DNA from: Gimesia aquarii
GTDB lineage: Bacteria; Planctomycetota; Planctomycetia; Planctomycetales; Planctomycetaceae
Reading direction: 5' to 3'
Assembly (NCBI RefSeq): GCF_007748195.1
Contig: NZ_CP037920.1
Span: 2,109,501-2,173,500 of the forward strand
Length of the DNA stretch: 64,000 nucleotides
This document shows, one piece after another, positions 1-9,271 of the stretch; the first letter of the stretch is position 1, and the number at the start of each line of letters is the position of its first letter. The position numbers and the translations under genes are program-made. The notes below the pieces were generated by a model. The model saw only the letters and a list, made by a program, of their open reading frames with translations. It ran no database searches and was not told the origin of the DNA.

Positions 1-130
1 GTATCTGTGTAATGACAGGCAGAATTACTAACGACATTGTGTGACCGGCGAAACAAAAAGGGATGGTTGATTGTGTTGGAGCTGGAGCGGTCACCAGAAC
101 TGGTTGAGAAGCTTTATTTGCAGATGTTTA

Positions 131-599
131 GTGATTAAGAAGCCGGTGGGGAGTGGTATGATTACTTCCACTTTGCCCAAAATAAAAGTGGAAGGGAACA
201 GCCAAGTCCACCACCTGCCAGGATACCTATGGGGACGGTAAAAAAAAGAAAAACCCAACCAACTTGCTCGAAACCATCGCCCATGAGTACGCAAAAAAAA
301 TAAGGGGCATAAAATCCAACAACTGCACCAAGAGCGACTCCAATAATTGCTAAAATTACACTTGAGATAAAGGTTAAGATAGCTTTCAACACCATCAAGA
401 GTTCGTCTTCTATTCCATCTTGTATTTCGTTTTCTTCAGACACGCCAATACCTCAGTTTTCAGTCTAGTTGAACAGGAGAGCCTAGTTGTCGCGTACATA
501 TTAAAGGCGTAGGAAGTAATCGGATATCACGCGATGTTTGGATAATTTGATAAAAAATCAGGCAGAAGTGATTAAGAAGCTGACGGGGGAGTGATATGA
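131..599 (+). repeat. diverged ~31-bp direct repeat (131-161 and 568-599)
   Basis: Two copies of a sequence beginning GTGATTAAGAAGC and ending AGTG-T-ATGA lie about 440 bp apart, at 131-161 and 568-599, with a few substitutions and one indel between them. They flank the small membrane-protein gene at 162-443. In the first copy the repeat overlaps the end of a short plus-strand frame (16-138) that reads like the tail of a lost gene. This suggests an old local duplication. The span given covers both copies. Confidence 0.4.
162..443 (-). CDS. small two-helix membrane protein, function unknown
   Basis: A 93-residue protein I do not recognise. It has an acidic N-terminus (MSEENEIQDGIEDE) followed by two long hydrophobic stretches at about residues 18-52 and 62-88, separated by a short polar loop, so it is probably an inner-membrane protein with two to three helices. 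The glycine-rich second helix (ILAGGGLGC) is compatible with tight helix packing. It lies in a gene-poor region on the same strand as three small paralogous membrane proteins, but shares no clear sequence with them beyond the MSE start. The reading frame is open and has membrane-protein composition, which supports a real gene; no function can be inferred. Confidence 0.5.
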   Translation of the reverse strand: MSEENEIQDGIEDELLMVLKAILTFISSVILAIIGVALGAVVGFYAPYFFCVLMGDGFEQVGWVFLFFTVPIGILAGGGLGCSLPLLFWAKWK

Positions 600-675
600 G
601 CGATTAATGCTTAGGACTACACAAGTCATAGTAATGCTCAAAAAGATCACCGCAAAAAGAATTGTTTTGTATAGC

Positions 676-852
676 CTAAGCAAGTGGGGCGTAAATGGTT
701 ATTAATTGAGCTTCCCTTCTTGGGGGAATTTGCCCGTACTCGTCTTCTGACAAAGCGCAAACAGGGCCAATACTTAAGATATAAACCACAAGCAAAAAAG
801 GAATTGCATAACAAACGAACCGAATAAATCGAGATTCTTTTCGTTCAGACAT
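676..852 (-). CDS. small membrane protein, paralogue 1 of 3
   Basis: Function unknown. Starting at the ATG at 852 the product is 58 residues and opens MSERKESRFIRFVCYAIP, followed by one hydrophobic helix (FLLVVYILSIGPVCA) and a short polar tail. The same pattern, MSE/MTE-x-K, a basic stretch, RF-GY-IP-LLV-YVLS-GPV, occurs in the next two minus-strand genes, so these are tandem paralogues. I chose the internal ATG because it aligns with the start of the paralogues and because the DNA upstream of it (AAC-TA-CTCAAGCAGCCTCAGC) is also conserved with the second copy. A longer start at 909 is possible but unlikely. This copy has the shortest tail. Confidence 0.5.
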   Translation of the reverse strand: MSERKESRFIRFVCYAIPFLLVVYILSIGPVCALSEDEYGQIPPRREAQLITIYAPLA

Positions 853-945
853 AAGAACTATCTCAAGCAGCCTCAGCATTTGAGGGAGAATGATTAAAAT
901 AAAATACAACAGAAATCTACGTAAAAGATATTAACTAAGTCGTTC

Positions 946-1233
946 CTAGTCTAAATAAATTATTTCAAAACAAAAATATTGGTAGTCAAAAAGAAGCTCA
1001 CCAATAAATTGATTGTTTTCTGCAGTCCAGAACAAGGGAGCATAAAAAGACTCGATATTCATATTAGAGAAAATTGAATCAGATTCCACTAGTTCATGAG
1101 TATGTCTAGCCATTAAACATGAGTTTAAAACTTTCGCATAAACAGGGCCAACACTCAGGACATAAATCACTAACAGTATGGGAATGGCATAACCGACAAA
1201 CCGGAGAACTTTCCATCGCTTTTTTTCAGACAT
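946..1233 (-). CDS. small membrane protein, paralogue 2 of 3
   Basis: A 95-residue protein of unknown function with N-terminus MSEKKRWKVLRFVGYAIP, then a hydrophobic helix (ILLVIYVLSVGPVYA) and a roughly 60-residue polar tail containing IESFYAPLFW and NNQFIGELLFDY. The tail resembles that of the third paralogue (MIFYGPLEWCASNNKFVGDSI): the pattern FY-PL-W-A-NN-F-G is shared, so the soluble part is conserved as well as the helix. The expected topology is a short cytoplasmic basic segment, one helix and an extracytoplasmic tail. Its 5' untranslated region is nearly identical to that of paralogue 1, which points to recent tandem duplication. Confidence 0.6.
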   Translation of the reverse strand: MSEKKRWKVLRFVGYAIPILLVIYVLSVGPVYAKVLNSCLMARHTHELVESDSIFSNMNIESFYAPLFWTAENNQFIGELLFDYQYFCFEIIYLD

Positions 1234-1283
1234 ACGAACTACCTCAAGCAGCCTCAGCGTGTGTGGGAGAGTGTTTAATTAAC

Positions 1284-1538
1284 CTAGCGATCTGTTCCAT
1301 TGCAGACGTCAATGTAAGCACGAATAGAGTCACCGACAAATTTATTATTAGATGCGCACCACTCTAATGGACCATAGAATATCATTATGGGTTTCATGTA
1401 TTTCGTGTTTACTGCGTTTCCATTTTTGTCCAAAACCCAAGCAGCAACAGGTCCAATACTCAATACATAAGACACTAGCAAAATCGGTATTGAATAGCCA
1501 AGAAATCGAAGGATTCTTGATTCTTTATTTTCAGTCAT
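1284..1538 (-). CDS. small membrane protein, paralogue 3 of 3
   Basis: An 84-residue protein of unknown function starting at the ATG at 1538 (MTENKESRILRFLGYSIP), with one hydrophobic helix (ILLVSYVLSIGPVAA) and a polar tail with the FY-PL-W-A-NN-F-G-S pattern also present in the second paralogue. Upstream extension to 1571 would add eleven residues not matched by the other copies, so the internal start is preferred. The basic residues before the helix suggest an N-in, C-out single-pass protein. The three copies are separated by about 50-95 bp and all face the same way, so they may be co-transcribed. Confidence 0.6.
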   Translation of the reverse strand: MTENKESRILRFLGYSIPILLVSYVLSIGPVAAWVLDKNGNAVNTKYMKPIMIFYGPLEWCASNNKFVGDSIRAYIDVCNGTDR

Positions 1539-1625
1539 AGGGATTACCTTCAGGTAACTAGAATCTGACAACCCAAGTTTAAACGATTGAAGGCAGTTAA
1601 GCCACTAAAATAAGCGAGGTTCACT

Positions 1626-1763
1626 ATGGTCACGGTAGACCAAATGAAGAGTGCCTGGGAAGACTCCTGTAATAAAAAGTCTCTATTGCTTACAAGTGAT
1701 CAACGTTTTGTACAACACTCTTGCCTCCGCACGCGTTCCAAGGGGTATTCTATGCTTTATTAA
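1626..1763 (+). CDS. possible 45-residue ORF
   Basis: An open frame from ATG 1626 to TAA encodes a 45-residue, mildly basic peptide starting MVTVDQMKSAWEDS. A purine-rich GCGAGG lies about six bases upstream and could act as a ribosome binding site. I recognise no family. It sits in the gene-poor stretch between the small membrane proteins and the decayed tRNA-like sequence, so it may be chance or a remnant. Confidence 0.15.
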   Translation: MVTVDQMKSAWEDSCNKKSLLLTSDQRFVQHSCLRTRSKGYSMLY

Positions 1764-1803
1764 TTGCTACAAAAAATTTATTATAATGCTTTATATGTAG
1801 TGT

Positions 1804-1875
1804 TTACCCCTTGAGTAGTTGTGTGATGCCGCTTTCCTGAAGCATAGGTCGCAGGTTCAAATTCAGCCGGGTGTA
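1804..1875 (+). pseudogene. decayed tRNA-like sequence (possibly former tRNA-Arg, CCT)
   Basis: The stretch AGGTCGCAGGTTCAAAT at 1846-1862 matches the variable loop, T-stem and T-loop (B-box) of a bacterial tRNA. Upstream, GCTTTCCTGAAGC (1831-1843) can form a short anticodon stem around TTCCTGA, which would read CCT. The outer sequences ACCCC (1806-1810) and GGGTGT (1869-1874) pair partly as an acceptor stem. The T-stem has an A-A mismatch, the D-arm is unrecognisable and no 3' CCA is present, so I call it a degenerate tRNA rather than a functional one. A tRNA-derived attachment remnant is an alternative. Confidence 0.35.
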
Positions 1876-1937
1876 TGTTTTTGGAGAGTTGCTCGTGTCG
1901 TATTTTCTATGAAGCCGGGATTGAAGGATAGAATCGA

Positions 1938-2693
1938 ATGAATAAAGTATCTCAGTTTTTTTTCTCTTGCATTCTTACGTTTTGTGTTTTGTCACAAGTT
2001 ACTTTTTCGCGGGCGGATGAACTGAAAAAAAGCTATTACCTGATCGGTAATTCGCTGACGTGGGACACGGTTCCATCTCTGCTGGATGGTGATGTGCAGT
2101 GGCATGTGGATTGTGGGAAGAGTTTGCCCTATATCTTTGAGCATCCGGAGATGCCGTGCGTCAAGAATTCGTCACTTTGGCCAAAGGCACTCAAAGAAAA
2201 GCAGTACGATTTTATTTCGGTTCAGCCCCATTATGGTTCCACATTGTCAGAAGATGTTGATGTCATTTCCAAGTGGATCGAAATGCAGCCCAAGGCAGTA
2301 TTCATTATTCACACCGGTTGGGCACGGAGTGCAACGCGCGCTGATGAATATACGAATGAGGACATCGAAGGAAAATTACAACATAGCCCAGACTATTTTA
2401 AGGCCCTGTTGGAAGAACTGAAGAAGCGTTATCCGGATCGGCAATTCAAGCAGACTTATGCCATTGATCTCTTAGATAAAGTGAATTCGGATATCAAAAA
2501 TAAGCAAGCACCCTTCAATCAGATTTCAGATTTGTATCGGGACGCGATTCATATGAAAACCGATAGCGGCCGTTACCTCATGCACAATGCGATGCGGCAT
2601 GCGATGGGGCAGCCACGGTCTGAAAAGGGATATGAAAAAACGGATACGAAAACAAAACAGTATCTGAATCAGGTTCTGGATACATTGAAGTAA
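1938..2693 (+). CDS. secreted SGNH/GDSL-hydrolase-like protein
   Basis: A 251-residue protein with a clear signal peptide (MNKVSQFFFSCILTFCVLSQVTFSRA, cleavage near residue 26). The mature part begins with YYLIGNSLTWDT at about residues 33-44. The Ser of GNSLT (residue 39) fits the block I nucleophile of SGNH hydrolases, and DAIHM (Asp202, His205) fits the block V catalytic Asp-x-x-His. HTGWARS in the middle may be the block III region. The family hydrolyses ester bonds, often acetyl groups on carbohydrates, and this copy would act in the periplasm. The length is normal for a single-domain SGNH protein. The active-site assignment is inference from motif order; the true substrate is unknown. 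It converges with the adenine deaminase gene. Confidence 0.65.
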   Translation: MNKVSQFFFSCILTFCVLSQVTFSRADELKKSYYLIGNSLTWDTVPSLLDGDVQWHVDCGKSLPYIFEHPEMPCVKNSSLWPKALKEKQYDFISVQPHYGSTLSEDVDVISKWIEMQPKAVFIIHTGWARSATRADEYTNEDIEGKLQHSPDYFKALLEELKKRYPDRQFKQTYAIDLLDKVNSDIKNKQAPFNQISDLYRDAIHMKTDSGRYLMHNAMRHAMGQPRSEKGYEKTDTKTKQYLNQVLDTLK

Positions 2694-2714
2694 TGGTTCT
2701 GTCTTTTAGTTGTG

Positions 2715-3785
<1,071 letters not shown>

Positions 3786-3904
3786 TTACGATTCCGTATT
3801 ATCATTTTCAAAGCCAGGCTTCGTTTTTGTGAAACGATATTGTAGGATCAGTTGACAGGAAGAGATCACTTGTTTTTACAAAGAAATTGAGATCATGTTA
3901 AAGA

Positions 3905-5209
3905 ATGTTCTGTTTATTAGCAATTCTGATTTTGGATCATCCCGAATTACAGGGAGGAGATTTGAGAGTGGGGATTGCGCGTGTCGACATCACGCCTGCA
4001 AAATCAATTTGGCTGGCCGGCTATGCCGCTCGTAAAGAGCCTGCTAAGGGAATGACACATCCTCTGTGGGCCAAAGCGTTAGTTTTCGAAGATAAAAATG
4101 GTAATCGGGCAGCGATTGTGACGACTGATCTAATCGGATTGACACGAGAGATTTCCGATGCGGTTGGAAAACGCGTTGCGAAAAAGATAGGAATGACACG
4201 TGAACAGATTCTGTTGAATTCCTCACACACTCATTGCGGTCCTGTTGTTCGTGGTTGTGCGGCACTCGCTTATGATTTAACTGACGCACAGCAGAATGAC
4301 GTGAATCAGTATGCAAAGCTACTGGAAGACAAACTGGTGAACCTGATCGTCCAGGCCAGTCAGTCAATGTCGGATGTGATGCTAACATATGGGGAAGATC
4401 AGGCGAAATTTGCACGAAACCGTCGTGGTCGGTACAACCCGGATGGCCCTGTCGATCATACGGTACCTGTCCTGCGAGTATGTGACAAAGCAGGTAAAAC
4501 AAAAGCCATCTTATTTGGATATGCTTGCCATAATACGACCATTGCCCTCTCTCAATATTGTGGCGACTATGCAGGTTTCGCACAGATTGCTTTAGAGAAA
4601 AAGTACCCCGGTGTCACGGCTCTGTTCATGATCGGTTGTGGGGGAGATGCGAATCCTCATCCTCGACGTACACTTGCATTGGCAGAGCAGCATGGAAATG
4701 CGCTATCAGATGCGGTTGTGCGTGCGATTGAGAAAACGATGGAGCCCGTCAAAGGGACTGTCAAAGTCAAGTTTCAGAGAACGGATTTACCGTTTGTTGA
4801 TCCGCCATCCAAGGCAGAGCTTCTTATGAGTCAGGGAAAGGGGGATGTCTATTTGCAACGCCTGACGAAATCTCTGCTGAATCAACTGGATCAGCAGGGC
4901 GCTATCAAAACTTCCTACCCATTCCCTGCTCAGGTCATCTCTTTTGGGGATGATCTGACTTTGATCGGTTTAGGAGGAGAAGCGGTGATTGATTATTCTA
5001 TTCGTCTCCATGAAGAATTCTCTCATCGTCGGATCTGGGTTGCCAGTTATTGTCATGAAGTGTTTGCCTATATCCCTTCGGAACGGGTTCTCAAAGAAGG
5101 TGGTTATGAAGGGGGTGGGGCAATGAAGTACTTTGGTTTCCATGGTCCTTTTCAACCTGGAGTAGAAGATCGCATTATTAAGCTCATTCACAAGCTGATT
5201 GAGCCGTAG
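3905..5209 (+). CDS. neutral/alkaline ceramidase-like hydrolase
   Basis: A 434-residue protein of the neutral/alkaline non-lysosomal ceramidase N-terminal domain family, which is common in planctomycetes with broad or unknown substrates. It opens VGIARVDITPAKSIWLAGYAAR, the usual start of the domain, and has LLNSSHTHCGP at about residues 103-113, the zinc/active-site signature. Further conserved blocks are FGYACHNTTI, GDYAGFAQ, FMIGCGGDANPHPR and, near the C-terminus, GGEAVIDYS and VASYCHEVFAYIPSERVLKEGGYEGG. It lacks the C-terminal immunoglobulin-like domain of true ceramidases, as is usual in this phylum. The N-terminus (MFCLLAILIL) looks like a very short or truncated signal peptide, so export is uncertain. 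Ceramide hydrolysis is not established for this subfamily. Confidence 0.8.
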   Translation: MFCLLAILILDHPELQGGDLRVGIARVDITPAKSIWLAGYAARKEPAKGMTHPLWAKALVFEDKNGNRAAIVTTDLIGLTREISDAVGKRVAKKIGMTREQILLNSSHTHCGPVVRGCAALAYDLTDAQQNDVNQYAKLLEDKLVNLIVQASQSMSDVMLTYGEDQAKFARNRRGRYNPDGPVDHTVPVLRVCDKAGKTKAILFGYACHNTTIALSQYCGDYAGFAQIALEKKYPGVTALFMIGCGGDANPHPRRTLALAEQHGNALSDAVVRAIEKTMEPVKGTVKVKFQRTDLPFVDPPSKAELLMSQGKGDVYLQRLTKSLLNQLDQQGAIKTSYPFPAQVISFGDDLTLIGLGGEAVIDYSIRLHEEFSHRRIWVASYCHEVFAYIPSERVLKEGGYEGGGAMKYFGFHGPFQPGVEDRIIKLIHKLIEP

Positions 5210-5912
5210 GGAGTCGTACGTATTTCGATTGTACGTCAAATATTTTTCTAATCAAAAGCTACAAAATCGTGTTGCTCTTATTATCTCAATCAACTGATTG
5301 AGCTCGCAAAAATTCTTAAACGTTTTAACAAATTTCAGCGTAATAATGTTTGAGAATTGTGTTGATGTTTGATTCGAAAATCGTAGCACATCCAGTCTGT
5401 CCAATCGGCTGAGAATCGTTTCGTTCAGGAGTCTTTGGTTCACTTTGCAGGAATCTATACTTGTTTAGAGATGTTTTTCTAACTGGTTGTATGATATTAA
5501 CTTACAGTTATTGAACATGTTGCCCCTAAAAGGGGTGATTCTTTTGCATTCAAGATTGCTATTGTCTCGATATGAGAGGTGGGAAATAATAGAGGTGTTC
5601 GAAGAAAAGTTTCGTCACTTTACATTCCTGTGTGGCATACTTTGAGCACTAGTGAGTCACGTCCACACAATAATCCCAATTTTACAATTTGGTGTTGGCC
5701 ATGGATGGTCTTGTAAATACCCTCATCACAAATTTATGTTTGTATGTGGGAACTATCCCTGCGCTGTGTGTGTCTAAATTCATGCAAAACTTCCGTCTTT
5801 GTGAAAGGCTGTAGCGCTTTAGAACATTCTTTTAAATTAAATTACCTCGAACTTATTGGCCTACTATGCGGCCTGCCAGAGTGCAAGTCGCGACGCCAGG
5901 AGGAGGAGTCCC
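5210..5912. other. long leader/intergenic region before prkA
   Basis: About 700 bp without a convincing gene; the short frames here lack coding character. It holds a small hairpin (CCCCT-AAA-AGGGG, 5523-5535) and a GG-N10-GC pair at 5634-5647 (TGGCATAC...GAGC) that loosely resembles a sigma-54 -24/-12 promoter, though its -12 half is poor. A long 5' region before prkA would fit a strongly regulated stress operon. No other structure is obvious. Confidence 0.4.
5899..5908 (+). promoter_or_regulatory. strong Shine-Dalgarno of prkA
   Basis: GGAGGAGG-type purine run (AGGAGGAG) ending about five bases before the ATG at 5913. It decides the prkA start in favour of 5913 rather than the in-frame ATG at 5856. 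Confidence 0.75.
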
Positions 5913-7973
5913 ATGGAAAATGGTCGATCAATTTTAAATCAGATCTCCGGTCAGCTTAATTCTGAATCTTTTCAGCAAGAACATTGGCAGGGGACTTTTG
6001 AAGAGTACCTCGATCTTGTTCGAGAAGATCCCAAAGTAACGCGAACGGCGTTCCAAAGAGTTTATGATATGATCATGAGCTATGGGACCTATCCGGTTGA
6101 AGGTAAAAAGGGACTCATTCGCTATCGCTTTTTCGATGATCCGGTCAATGACGGACGCGACGGAATCTTCGGTCTTTCCAAGCCGTTGATGGAACTGGTC
6201 AATGTTTTTAAATCGGCTGCGCTGAAGTATGGTAGTGAACGCCGTGTCTTGTTGTTACATGGTCCTGTGGGAAGTTCAAAAAGTACTATTGCGCGTCTGT
6301 TGAAGCAGGGGCTGGAACGCTATTCACGTACCGAAGAAGGTGCCCTCTACAGCTTTGGTTGGAAAGAAGAGGATGGTTCTATTCTTTGGGATCCTATGAA
6401 TGGTGACCCTTTACAATTAATTCCACTCGAGAATCGTCAGGAAGTTTGTGACCATCTGAATGCCGGCCGCGATGCCAGTAAAGAGTCCGATTACATCGTC
6501 GAAATTGCTGGCGAAGTATGCCCGTTGAGTCGTTTTATGTTCAATGAAAAATTGAAAGCAGCTAATGGCGACTGGACTAAAGTGATGGAGCAGGTTGTTG
6601 TGAAGCGAATCACCTTCTCAGAGCAGGATCGAATTGGGATTGGAACATTCCAGCCTAAAGATGAGAAGAATCAGGATTCTACCGAACTAACGGGAGATAT
6701 TAACTACCGCAAGATCGCGCAGTATGGTAGCGAAAGTGATCCGCGTGCTTTCAATTTTGATGGTGAATTCAATGTCGCCAATCGTGGACTGATCGAGTTT
6801 ATTGAAGTCTTAAAGCTGGATGTGGCATTTTTGTATGATCTGCTTGGTGCCTCTCAGGAACACAAAATCAAGCCGAAGAAGTTTGCCCAAACGGATATCG
6901 ATACGGTCATCATCGGTCATACCAATGAACCTGAATATCGTCGTTTGCAATCAAATGAATTCATGGAAGCACTTCGGGATCGTACCGTAAAAATTGATGT
7001 TCCTTACGTTACGAAGCTGAGTGAAGAAATTAAGATCTACGAGAAGGATTACAATTCCAAACGGGTCAGAGGTAAACACATCGCTCCGCATACGCTGGAA
7101 ATCGGGGCAATGTGGGCAGTACTGACGCGACTCGAAACGCCGAAGCATCATGGTTTGACGCTGGTTCAGAAAATGAATTTGTATAATGGCAAGTCATTGT
7201 CTGGATTTACCACTGAAAATGTCGAGCAACTTCGTAAAGAAGCAAAATCAGAAGGGCTGTTTGGAATCTCTCCTCGTTATGTTCAGGACAAAATTTCCAA
7301 TGCACTCGTGGTAAACTCTCATAGCTCGAATCTGAATCCGTTTATGCTTTTGAATGAGCTGGAGGAAGGGTTAAAGCATCACTCGTTGATTGCCAACGAT
7401 GACTTGCGAGATCATTATCGCCAGTTAATTACTGTCGTCAAAGAGGAGTATACTGATATTGTGAAAAATGAAGTTCAGCGTGCGATTGCCGCTGACGAAG
7501 AAGCACTCACGCGATTGTGTGGTAATTACCTTGATAACGTGAAAGCGTACACACAGAAAGAACGCGTCAAGAATAAATTTACTGGTGAATATGAAGAGCC
7601 GGATGAACGACAGATGCGTTCTATCGAAGAGCGAATCGATATTCCTGAAACCAGAAAAGATGATTTCCGTCGTGAGATCATGAACTACATTGGCGCGTTA
7701 TCAATGGATGGAAAAACGTTCGACTACAAAACGAACGAACGTTTGCAAAAGGCGCTCGAAATGAAATTATTCGAGGACCAGAAGGATACCATCAAATTGA
7801 CGAGTCTGGTATCGAACGTGGTCGATGCCGAAACGCAGGAGAAAATCGATATCGTCAAAGCCCGGCTGATTCGAAATTATGGCTATGATGAAGAGTCGGC
7901 AACAGACGTATTGCAATATGTCGCTAGCATCTTCGCTCGTGGAGACATAAAAAAAGGTAGTGATGCAGCTTAA
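5913..7973 (+). CDS. prkA: PrkA family serine protein kinase (AAA+ type)
   Basis: 686 residues from the ATG at 5913, a normal length for PrkA/YeaG. The N-terminal AAA+ domain has a Walker A variant GPVGSSKST (residues 117-125) and the PrkA-typical [16 protein letters not shown] just before it. The C-terminal half carries the PrkA domain with the kinase-like region ([17 protein letters not shown] at the start, [16 protein letters not shown] and [14 protein letters not shown] later). PrkA proteins phosphorylate serine/threonine targets or act as AAA+ ATPases in stationary phase, nitrogen starvation and sporulation. It is the first gene of a prkA-yeaH-spoVR operon, the same trio as in enterobacteria and Bacillus, and is cytoplasmic. 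The preceding long leader suggests that transcription is regulated here. Confidence 0.95.
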   Translation: MENGRSILNQISGQLNSESFQQEHWQGTFEEYLDLVREDPKVTRTAFQRVYDMIMSYGTYPVEGKKGLIRYRFFDDPVNDGRDGIFGLSKPLMELVNVFKSAALKYGSERRVLLLHGPVGSSKSTIARLLKQGLERYSRTEEGALYSFGWKEEDGSILWDPMNGDPLQLIPLENRQEVCDHLNAGRDASKESDYIVEIAGEVCPLSRFMFNEKLKAANGDWTKVMEQVVVKRITFSEQDRIGIGTFQPKDEKNQDSTELTGDINYRKIAQYGSESDPRAFNFDGEFNVANRGLIEFIEVLKLDVAFLYDLLGASQEHKIKPKKFAQTDIDTVIIGHTNEPEYRRLQSNEFMEALRDRTVKIDVPYVTKLSEEIKIYEKDYNSKRVRGKHIAPHTLEIGAMWAVLTRLETPKHHGLTLVQKMNLYNGKSLSGFTTENVEQLRKEAKSEGLFGISPRYVQDKISNALVVNSHSSNLNPFMLLNELEEGLKHHSLIANDDLRDHYRQLITVVKEEYTDIVKNEVQRAIAADEEALTRLCGNYLDNVKAYTQKERVKNKFTGEYEEPDERQMRSIEERIDIPETRKDDFRREIMNYIGALSMDGKTFDYKTNERLQKALEMKLFEDQKDTIKLTSLVSNVVDAETQEKIDIVKARLIRNYGYDEESATDVLQYVASIFARGDIKKGSDAA

Positions 7974-8076
7974 TCTTTGAGACGATTGTAACTTCATACA
8001 GAGTACTTAAGAGAAGAAGGAATTGTTTGAGAGCCGACGAACCCCTGCTTCCCTAAACTGAAAGGGTCTCGATATT

Positions 8077-9183
8077 ATGGTACGTAGAATTGATCGTGAC
8101 CAGCAACGATTTAATAAGATTATCAAGGGGAAGGTTCGTCAACAGCTCCGGAAGTATATCAATCATGGTGAGATGATTGGTCGCAAAGGTCGAGAAACTG
8201 TCAGTATCCCTGTTCCCAATATTGAGATCCCCCATTTTCAGCATGGCGAAAAAGGAAGTGGCGGAGTAGGCCAGGGGGAAGGTGACGTAGGAGAAACAAT
8301 CGGCCGTGGTCAGGATGATGGTGATGGTAAAGGTCAAGCCGGTAACCAGCAGGGGCAACATATTCGGGAAGTGGAATTAACACTTGAAGAATTGGCTGAC
8401 ATGCTCGGCGAAGCTCTGGAACTTCCACGAATTGAACCCAAGGGCGATGACGCGCTGACATCCAAGAAAGACCGCTACACATCAATCCGACCCACTGGAC
8501 CCGATTCATTAAGACATTTTAAACGTACCTACAAACGAGCGCTCAGGAGAATGATTGCGACAAACAATTATGATCCCACTGAGCCGTCAATTATTCCTAC
8601 TAAAGATGATGAGCGGTTTCGAAGCTGGAAAACCGTTTCAGAACCACATACGAATGCCGCCGTCATTTATATGATGGATGTATCGGGATCAATGACAGAC
8701 GTCCAGAAAGAAATCGTCCGTACGGAGTCCTTTTGGATTGATACCTGGTTAAAACGTCAATACGACGGTATTGAACGTCGTTATATCGTACATGATGCTG
8801 TTGCTCATGAAGTGGATGAAGATACCTTCTACCGAGTTCGCGAAAGTGGTGGAACGCGTATCTCATCCGCTTACCGGGCGGCAAACCAGATCATTCAAAG
8901 AGACTTTCCCCCTTCGCTATGGAATATTTACTGTTTTCAATTTTCCGATGGGGACAATTGGGGAGAAGATAACACCGAGTGTATCGACAATCTCAAACAG
9001 AACATTTTTCCGATCTGTAATCTTTTCTGTTATGGACAGGTAAGAAGTCCTTATGGGTCCGGGGACTTTATCAAGGAATTACGGAAGATTGAAGAAGAGT
9101 GGGATAATTTGATCCTCTCTGAAATTGACGATAAAGAAGCGATCTATGGTTCGATTAAGACGTTTCTGGGAACAGGAAAATAG
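8077..9183 (+). CDS. yeaH: YeaH/YhbH (UPF0229) protein with VWA-like domain
   Basis: 368 residues. The N-terminus (MVRRIDRDQQRFNKIIKGKVRQQLRKYI) and the glycine/charge-rich linker (about residues 55-90, GSGGVGQGEGDVGETIG) are characteristic of the UPF0229 family. The C-terminal half is a von Willebrand A-like domain with a MIDAS-type DVSGSMTD (residues 201-208) and FSDGDNWGEDNT, so metal-dependent binding of a partner protein is likely. The family always travels with PrkA and SpoVR, and its protein is thought to be part of the same stress-signalling system; in E. coli yeaG and yeaH affect persistence under nitrogen starvation. It lies 103 bp downstream of prkA, in the same operon. Confidence 0.92.
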   Translation: MVRRIDRDQQRFNKIIKGKVRQQLRKYINHGEMIGRKGRETVSIPVPNIEIPHFQHGEKGSGGVGQGEGDVGETIGRGQDDGDGKGQAGNQQGQHIREVELTLEELADMLGEALELPRIEPKGDDALTSKKDRYTSIRPTGPDSLRHFKRTYKRALRRMIATNNYDPTEPSIIPTKDDERFRSWKTVSEPHTNAAVIYMMDVSGSMTDVQKEIVRTESFWIDTWLKRQYDGIERRYIVHDAVAHEVDEDTFYRVRESGGTRISSAYRAANQIIQRDFPPSLWNIYCFQFSDGDNWGEDNTECIDNLKQNIFPICNLFCYGQVRSPYGSGDFIKELRKIEEEWDNLILSEIDDKEAIYGSIKTFLGTGK

Positions 9184-9271
9184 ATTGACTGAAAGTAGTA
9201 TGTTTTAGAGTTTGAGTGAAAGAACAGTCAGCCTCTGATTCGGAATCGATTGACCGCTGACGGAGATTCAT

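Larger units (their letters stand above)
1572..1937. other. non-coding stretch
   Basis: AT-rich region between the small membrane proteins and the SGNH-like gene. Apart from the weak ORF at 1626-1763 and the tRNA-like sequence at 1804-1875 I see nothing definite. Confidence 0.5.

Noticed and set aside
3895-3975. Possible frameshift at the start of the ceramidase-like gene: an ATG at 3895 opens a different frame across the N-terminal region.
   Set aside because: The alternative frame has no domain similarity and the conserved domain begins cleanly in the 3905 frame; only the signal peptide looks odd, which does not require a frameshift.
5744-5959. Plus-strand open frame upstream of prkA.
   Set aside because: Overlaps the prkA start out of frame, has no ribosome binding site and has non-protein-like composition.
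8053-8509. Minus-strand frames opposite the YeaH gene.
   Set aside because: Shadows of a glycine-rich coding region; no ribosome binding sites or recognizable motifs.
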